9,862 nt of DNA, taken from NCBI GenBank assembly GCA_012523385.1, contig JAAYIO010000052.1, positions 1 to 9,862 on the forward strand, written 5' to 3'. Each line of letters begins with the position of its first letter. The stretch's first letter is position 1. Both the position numbers and the translations under genes were made by a program. This stretch comes from Methanomicrobiales archaeon (GTDB lineage Archaea; Halobacteriota; Methanomicrobia; Methanomicrobiales; Methanomicrobiaceae). Shown here piece by piece: positions 6,036 through 9,862 of the stretch. Below the pieces are notes generated by a model. That model saw only the letters and a list, made by a program, of their open reading frames with translations. It was not told where the DNA came from and searched no databases.

Positions 6036-7155
6036 TCCCAATAATATATTTGCTATAAGGGAGTTTTTGGAGAATCTCAACAGAGAGGTAACTCAGAATA
6101 AACGTCAAACAAAACGTCACCGGATAGAATAGCCAATTATTGATGTCAAATCCAAATTGTGAGAATGCGAGAACGAGCACCGACAAAATAAAAACATGGA
6201 TCAGATAGATGCTGAAAGAGTAACGACCTATTTTTTCAAGGAATGCCACTATCCTGGTCCTGTGAGATACCAGATAGAGAGAGATGATGAAACAGATGGC
6301 AAAGATGCAGACATAATATAAGGGAGTTATTATTGCAACAATATAGTGCCAGTACTCTCCGGCCATGGGATGAATCAGGGCTATGCTATAGTTGAAATAT
6401 TCCCGAGCATAGCCAAAAGTGCCAATAATTGTGCCGCAAATCAGGGTAAAAGGCATCCAATAAAGGAATTTGTGTGAGGTATATTTCAAGACCATTTCGT
6501 CATATCTGTCCAAAAATACCATCCCTAAAATAAAATAGAAGAGAAATCCTACAAACATGGTTGCAACTCCCAGTAATGGGATGCTCGTTCTCAGAACGTT
6601 CATGTCGGATACTAAATATAATTTGTAAATGACTCCGATGAAAAAGGATGCAACGAGGAGTTCTAACGTTCTGTCTCTTGATTTACAATAATTGAATGTC
6701 TGCACTATGGCGGGATAGATAAGATAAAACTGGATAATCAACACAAAAAACCAGAGATGGTATAAACATCCATCCGTTGGATAGTATCGGTAGAGGATAT
6801 GAGATATGTCAAGAGTGACTGATTTTGTAAGGATTATCGAACCGATCAATGTCACTCCTAAATAAAAGGTCGAAAAAATAAGAAATGGGGGTAAAACGGT
6901 TCCCAGTCGTTTTTTTAAAAATGTTTTGACCTCGATTGCATCGTAATATTTGTTGTAAAGGACAAAGCCGGATATGCATATGAAAAGAGGTACTGCAAAA
7001 TGAGAGAATGCATAGATTGCCATGTATACCGACGTCTGGAACGTAATGCCACTCATGTGTGTGAAAAAAGCCGCAACATGAATGCTTATTACCGCTAAAA
7101 TTGCAAATGCCCTTAAAAAATTGATTTCATCAAAGTAACGGGCACCCTTATTCAT
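6025..7155 (-). CDS. Acyltransferase-3 family integral membrane protein
   Basis: Belongs to the Acyl_transf_3 family (OafA/WecH/NodX-like), whose members O-acetylate or otherwise acylate sugars, lipids or polysaccharides at the membrane. The 376 residues contain about ten hydrophobic segments spread from 12 to 362, as expected. Family marks are the N-terminal FLRAFAILAVISIHV with R15 and H26, PLFICISGFVLY at 56-67, HLWFFVLIIQFYLIYP at 133-148, and the C-terminal RYSFSIYLIH at 311-320. There is no extra periplasmic SGNH domain. The ATG at 7155 has no strong ribosome binding site but starts the usual short N-terminus before the first helix. The gene stands alone in an AT-rich stretch between tRNA-Ala and the phosphate operon, with no sugar-transferase neighbours, so the acceptor cannot be inferred; cell surface glycan or lipid is the usual target. 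Its composition suggests possible horizontal acquisition. Confidence 0.85.
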   Translation of the reverse strand: MNKGARYFDEINFLRAFAILAVISIHVAAFFTHMSGITFQTSVYMAIYAFSHFAVPLFICISGFVLYNKYYDAIEVKTFLKKRLGTVLPPFLIFSTFYLGVTLIGSIILTKSVTLDISHILYRYYPTDGCLYHLWFFVLIIQFYLIYPAIVQTFNYCKSRDRTLELLVASFFIGVIYKLYLVSDMNVLRTSIPLLGVATMFVGFLFYFILGMVFLDRYDEMVLKYTSHKFLYWMPFTLICGTIIGTFGYAREYFNYSIALIHPMAGEYWHYIVAIITPLYYVCIFAICFIISLYLVSHRTRIVAFLEKIGRYSFSIYLIHVFILSVLVLAFSQFGFDINNWLFYPVTFCLTFILSYLSVEILQKLPYSKYIIGITR

Positions 7156-7191
7156 GATGCTCTATTTGAAAATCCTGAATATCTAAGTATC

Positions 7192-7199
7192 GAAATATT
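7192..7199 (-). promoter_or_regulatory. Candidate TATA box of the acyltransferase gene
   Basis: AAATATTT on the minus strand would place the transcript start about 15 bases before the ATG at 7155. The region is AT-rich, so a chance match is likely enough. Confidence 0.2.
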
Positions 7200-7332
7200 T
7201 CTGTTGGGTTTGTGGGATATTTTCGCCATTAATCCAGTTTCCTTTTGTTTTTTTCCATCTTTCCACACTAAGGATAGCACATAGTTGTGAACACCCTTTC
7301 TTTGTACTATATGAGAGCTATTTATCTATTTT

Positions 7333-7340
7333 TTTAAAAT
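7333..7340 (+). promoter_or_regulatory. Candidate TATA box of the phosphate uptake operon
   Basis: TTTAAAAT would give a leader of about 80 bases before the ATG at 7442. A second candidate, CTTTTTAC at 7402-7409, would give a leader of about 10 bases. No clear operator for phosphate control is visible between them. Confidence 0.25.
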
Positions 7341-7441
7341 ACCCTAATTTACCGTTCAGATTAATGATATGACATGTGTTCTCACCATCCAGTTCCAAAG
7401 CCTTTTTACGGCCTCAGGTGGATTAAAATTCAGGTATCTGC

Positions 7442-8071
7442 ATGGGAATGAAAGACTGGATAGTTCCACAGGATAAACAATTTTTTGACCTTCTTGAGGA
7501 ATCAGCTGACAATGTACGGGATTCGGCTGAATTCCTTGTGAATATAGTCGAAAATTTTGATGACCTGAAAAATAAATGCCATAAAATGAAAACCTATGAG
7601 CATAAGGGAGATAATATTACCCACAACATCTACCAACTGCTCAATAAATCGTTTATTACCCCGTTAGAACCAGATGAAATATCACGCCTCGCCTCTTCTC
7701 TGGATGACATTATCGATTTCATTGATGCTGCAACCCGGATGATGTATCTTTATGCCATTCCGGAAACGGACCGATACATCGTTGAATTATCAAAATTGGT
7801 TTTGCTTTCCGTTGAAGAAGTTCAGTTTGCCGTGAAAGGGATTCGAAACCTCAAGAATCATAAGGTCATTGAAGAACGCTGTATCGAAATCAACCGCCTT
7901 GAAAATCTCGGTGATGAAATGCTGGGTGAAGCCATCCAGGCAATATTCCAATGTTCTGATGCAATTCGTGTCATCAAATATAAGGATATTTATGAGATGC
8001 TCGAGAGCGCGACTGACCGGTGTGAAGACGCTTCAAACGTGCTGAGCGATATTGCGATACGTCACTCCTGA
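7442..8071 (+). CDS. PhoU-like DUF47 phosphate transport accessory protein
   Basis: Cytoplasmic helical-bundle protein of the DUF47 (PhoU_div) family, found next to Pit phosphate permeases in archaea and bacteria and thought to regulate or gate the transporter. The 209-residue length is typical. Four acidic metal-binding motifs of the form E/D-x3-D are visible: E53-D57 (EHKGD), D88-D92, E154-D158 (ENLGD) and E188-D192, the last continuing as the family signature ATDRCEDASN at 190-199. The N-terminus IVPQDKQFFDLLEE is characteristic. The ATG at 7442 has AGGT seven bases upstream; the in-frame ATG at 7448 is an alternative that would remove two residues. The permease gene begins eight bases after the stop, so the two are one operon. 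Confidence 0.9.
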   Translation: MGMKDWIVPQDKQFFDLLEESADNVRDSAEFLVNIVENFDDLKNKCHKMKTYEHKGDNITHNIYQLLNKSFITPLEPDEISRLASSLDDIIDFIDAATRMMYLYAIPETDRYIVELSKLVLLSVEEVQFAVKGIRNLKNHKVIEERCIEINRLENLGDEMLGEAIQAIFQCSDAIRVIKYKDIYEMLESATDRCEDASNVLSDIAIRHS

Positions 8072-8079
8072 TGTGAAAT

Positions 8080-9261
8080 ATGGATCTTCTGATAATCGGA
8101 CTGGGTATTTTTCTGGCCCTGGCATTTAACTTTGTCAATGGCCTGAATGATGCCGCAAATTCTATTGCAACGATCATTGCGACAAAATCCCTGTGCCCGC
8201 TTAAGGCAGTTTTACTCGCTGCATTCTCTAATCTTCTGGGTCCGCTTCTCTTTAGCACCGCGATTGCTGCAACGATTGGAACGGGTATCGTGAGCCCGGG
8301 CTTTATGACAACCCATATGCTTCTTGCGGGCATGCTTGGCGCTGTTATCTGGGTTTTTGTGACATCGATGCTGGGTATTCCGGTATCAAGTTCACATGCC
8401 CTCATTGGTGGCCTTTTAGGCGCTGGTATCGCCGCTGCGGGTGTCGGCGCGATTCTCTGGCCGGCATGGGATCTGGTGGTAACGATTGGGTTGGCCATGA
8501 TTGTGGGCGGAACATGCAGTGTGCTCATTTATATTGCAATCTCCATGTTGCTTAAGGGTAAATGGAAGGGCAATACATTTCTGGCATTTCTGGTAGGGGT
8601 CACCATTATTGTCCCTGCGCTCATCATCAGTGGTTCTATTGAGATCTCCGGAATTCTTGCAGTAGTGGTGTTTATTGTGATCTCACCGATGCTTGGTCTC
8701 ATATTGTCTTTTTTGATCGGTCTTGTTATCATGCATCTGGGAAAAAACCAGAATCCGTCCCTTCTGAATGCTGTCTTTAAACCTCTCACGATTCTCGCGG
8801 GTTCATTCCAGGCGGTCGGGCATGGTGCAAATGATGCCCAGAATGCGATGGGTATTATTACCGCGATGCTTGTTGCAGGCGGCGTTCTCTCAGAGTTCTC
8901 TGTCCCAATCTGGGTGATCCTCGCATCGTGTGGTGCAATTTCTCTCGGCACTCTTCTCGGAGGATGGCGGGTTATTGATAAAATGGCAAACAAAATCACC
9001 AAGATTCGTCCGTATCAGGGGTTCTCTGCGTCAATGGCAGGAGGTTTGGTGCTTTCCGTTATGACATCTCTGGGGGTGCCTGTTTCAACGACCCATGCAA
9101 TTACCGGTGCTATCATGGGTGCTGGTGCAACACGCGGGTATTCGTCTGCGGTGAGATGGGGGGTCGTCCGTGAGATTGTGGCGGCATGGGTTCTTACTAT
9201 TCCGGCGACTGCTGTTGTTACCTGGATTTTGTATGTCTTGTATGCCTCTGTTTTCCTGTGA
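8080..9261 (+). CDS. pit: Phosphate permease of the PiT family
   Basis: Integral membrane transporter of the PiT (PHO4) family, importing inorganic phosphate by cation symport. The protein has 393 residues and about ten to eleven hydrophobic helices. The two inverted family repeats are clear: GLNDAAN at 21-27 with PVSSSHA at 101-107 in the first half, and GHGANDAQNAMG at 247-258 with PVSTTHA at 334-340 in the second half. The Asn-Asp pairs and the Ser/Thr-His motifs form the phosphate and cation sites in this family. The short hydrophilic centre (about 158-166 and 219-230) lacks the long cytoplasmic loop of eukaryotic members. Its partner is the DUF47 protein encoded just upstream. Sulfate has been proposed for a few relatives, but the DUF47 neighbour favours phosphate. 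Confidence 0.93.
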   Translation: MDLLIIGLGIFLALAFNFVNGLNDAANSIATIIATKSLCPLKAVLLAAFSNLLGPLLFSTAIAATIGTGIVSPGFMTTHMLLAGMLGAVIWVFVTSMLGIPVSSSHALIGGLLGAGIAAAGVGAILWPAWDLVVTIGLAMIVGGTCSVLIYIAISMLLKGKWKGNTFLAFLVGVTIIVPALIISGSIEISGILAVVVFIVISPMLGLILSFLIGLVIMHLGKNQNPSLLNAVFKPLTILAGSFQAVGHGANDAQNAMGIITAMLVAGGVLSEFSVPIWVILASCGAISLGTLLGGWRVIDKMANKITKIRPYQGFSASMAGGLVLSVMTSLGVPVSTTHAITGAIMGAGATRGYSSAVRWGVVREIVAAWVLTIPATAVVTWILYVLYASVFL

Positions 9262-9275
9262 TTACCTGCTGTTTC

Positions 9276-9283
9276 TTTTTTTT
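9276..9283 (+). terminator. Oligo-T terminator of the phosphate operon
   Basis: Eight T begin 15 bases after the permease stop, in the 20-base space between two convergent genes. The T-run ends on the stop codon of the opposing endonuclease gene. Confidence 0.5.
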
Positions 9284-9862
9284 ATTGATCCTCACATGAA
9301 TGGATAAAACGGCAGTGATCTTTAATTTTACAGATACTGCAATTCGGTTTCTTAGCGGTGCATACCGCCCGCCCGTGTGATATCAAGAGATAATTAATGA
9401 ATTCCCATTGTGTCTTGTCAAAGAGGCTCATCAAATCTCTCTCAATGGCATCCTGTTCTTTTGCATCAGAAAAACCGATCTTCTGAGAAAGCCGTTTCAC
9501 ATGGGTATCGACAGCAATCCCCACATTGATGCCAAATGCATGGTTTAAAACGATATTTGCGGTCTTTCTGCCGACCCCCGGCAGGGTGATGAGCGCTTCC
9601 ATACTCTCCGGAACCTTGCCATCGTACTGCGCGACAAGAGCCTTGGCAGTTGCAATGATGTTCTTTGCTTTGGTACGGTAGAATCCGGTCGAATGGATGA
9701 TGGATTCCACATCTTTCTGTGTGGCATCTGAAAGTGCGTATGCATCAGGATATTTTTGGAAAAGAGGGGCACTGATCTGGTTTACCTGCCGGTCTGTTGT
9801 CTGTGCGGATAGAATAGTGAGAATAAGAATCTGAAACGGATTTTCAAATGCAAGAAATGAAA
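9282..9862 (-). CDS. nth: Endonuclease III (DNA glycosylase/AP lyase), N-terminus cut by window edge
   Basis: Base-excision repair enzyme that removes oxidised pyrimidines and cleaves at the abasic site. The reading frame is open to the window edge, so the GTG at 9710 is not the start: the 50 codons before it encode good family sequence, including NPFQILILTILSAQTTD. About 20-25 N-terminal residues are missing by comparison with the 211-residue Escherichia coli enzyme. The helix-hairpin-helix LPGVGRKTAN is present with the catalytic Lys encoded at 9564-9566, and the catalytic Asp of VDTHVKR at 9507-9509. The C-terminal iron-sulfur loop is complete: C-x6-C-x2-C-x5-C (CTAKKPNCSICKIKDHC). The Lys and the cluster distinguish it from MutY and from monofunctional relatives. 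The gene converges with the phosphate permease and shows no partner within the window. Confidence 0.95.
   Translation of the reverse strand, partial: SFLAFENPFQILILTILSAQTTDRQVNQISAPLFQKYPDAYALSDATQKDVESIIHSTGFYRTKAKNIIATAKALVAQYDGKVPESMEALITLPGVGRKTANIVLNHAFGINVGIAVDTHVKRLSQKIGFSDAKEQDAIERDLMSLFDKTQWEFINYLLISHGRAVCTAKKPNCSICKIKDHCRFIHSCEDQ

Noticed and set aside
5762..6058. 98-codon plus-strand open frame beginning MVEAAGSIPARS
   Set aside because: Its first codons are the translated 3' half of the tRNA-Ala gene; this is a well-known false gene pattern.
5799..7441. An integrated element at tRNA-Ala with att repeats
   Set aside because: No second copy of the tRNA 3' end and no integrase or transposase was found in the window, so only the composition hint is reported.
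7156..7441. Possible small gene or phosphate-responsive operator in the gap before the phosphate operon
   Set aside because: No open frame with a start and ribosome binding site and no convincing dyad; the short GCC/GGC pairing around 7400-7413 is too weak to report.
7974..8528. 184-codon minus-strand open frame, and its neighbour at 8529-9002
   Set aside because: Both are antisense to the DUF47 and Pit genes, which have strong family motifs; the Pro/Arg/Ile-rich products are typical of mirror frames of membrane proteins.

Overview
The window looks like the chromosome of a methanogenic archaeon, most likely a member of Methanomicrobia (Methanomicrobiales is my best guess). The evidence is a tRNA gene without an encoded CCA end, TATA-like boxes 25-30 bases before likely transcript starts, GGTGA-type ribosome binding sites, oligo-T terminators, and a mix of archaeal-type proteins: an archaeal-style nicotinate phosphoribosyltransferase, a DadD deaminase with an MTI-type phosphorylase, and a PhoU-like/Pit pair. 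The species call is inference; no marker gene is present.

Layout. Bases 1-1197 (+) are the C-terminal part of an ACSF2/YngI-like acyl-CoA synthetase cut by the window edge. A mostly empty AT-rich gap of 314 bases leads to a 222-residue cysteine-rich four-helix membrane protein (1512-2180, +) that I cannot assign to a named family. The gap 2181-2422 holds a T-tract, a tRNA-3'-end-like remnant, a folded element, and a clear intrinsic terminator for the minus-strand operon that follows. That operon (4420 down to 2423) encodes a purine nucleoside phosphorylase-family enzyme, best read as S-methyl-5'-thioinosine phosphorylase, and an amidohydrolase-family 5'-deoxyadenosine/MTA/SAH deaminase. Together they can deaminate and then phosphorolyse the nucleosides left by SAM-consuming reactions. 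Divergent from it, sharing about 140 bases of promoter region, is nicotinate phosphoribosyltransferase (+), an NAD salvage enzyme.

A tRNA-Ala(GGC) gene (5727-5798) follows. The AT-rich stretch after it carries a lone minus-strand acyltransferase-3 family membrane protein (6025-7155) with a hairpin across its stop codon. Next comes a conserved two-gene phosphate uptake operon (PhoU-like DUF47 protein and PiT-family permease, 7442-9261, +), which converges on a 5'-truncated endonuclease III gene (9282-9862, -).

Most of the window is ordinary housekeeping and salvage metabolism. I do not see a defence system, mobile element or CRISPR array. The least explained items are the cysteine-rich membrane protein with its internal duplication, the folded intergenic element at 2309-2369, and the AT-rich stretch beside the tRNA.
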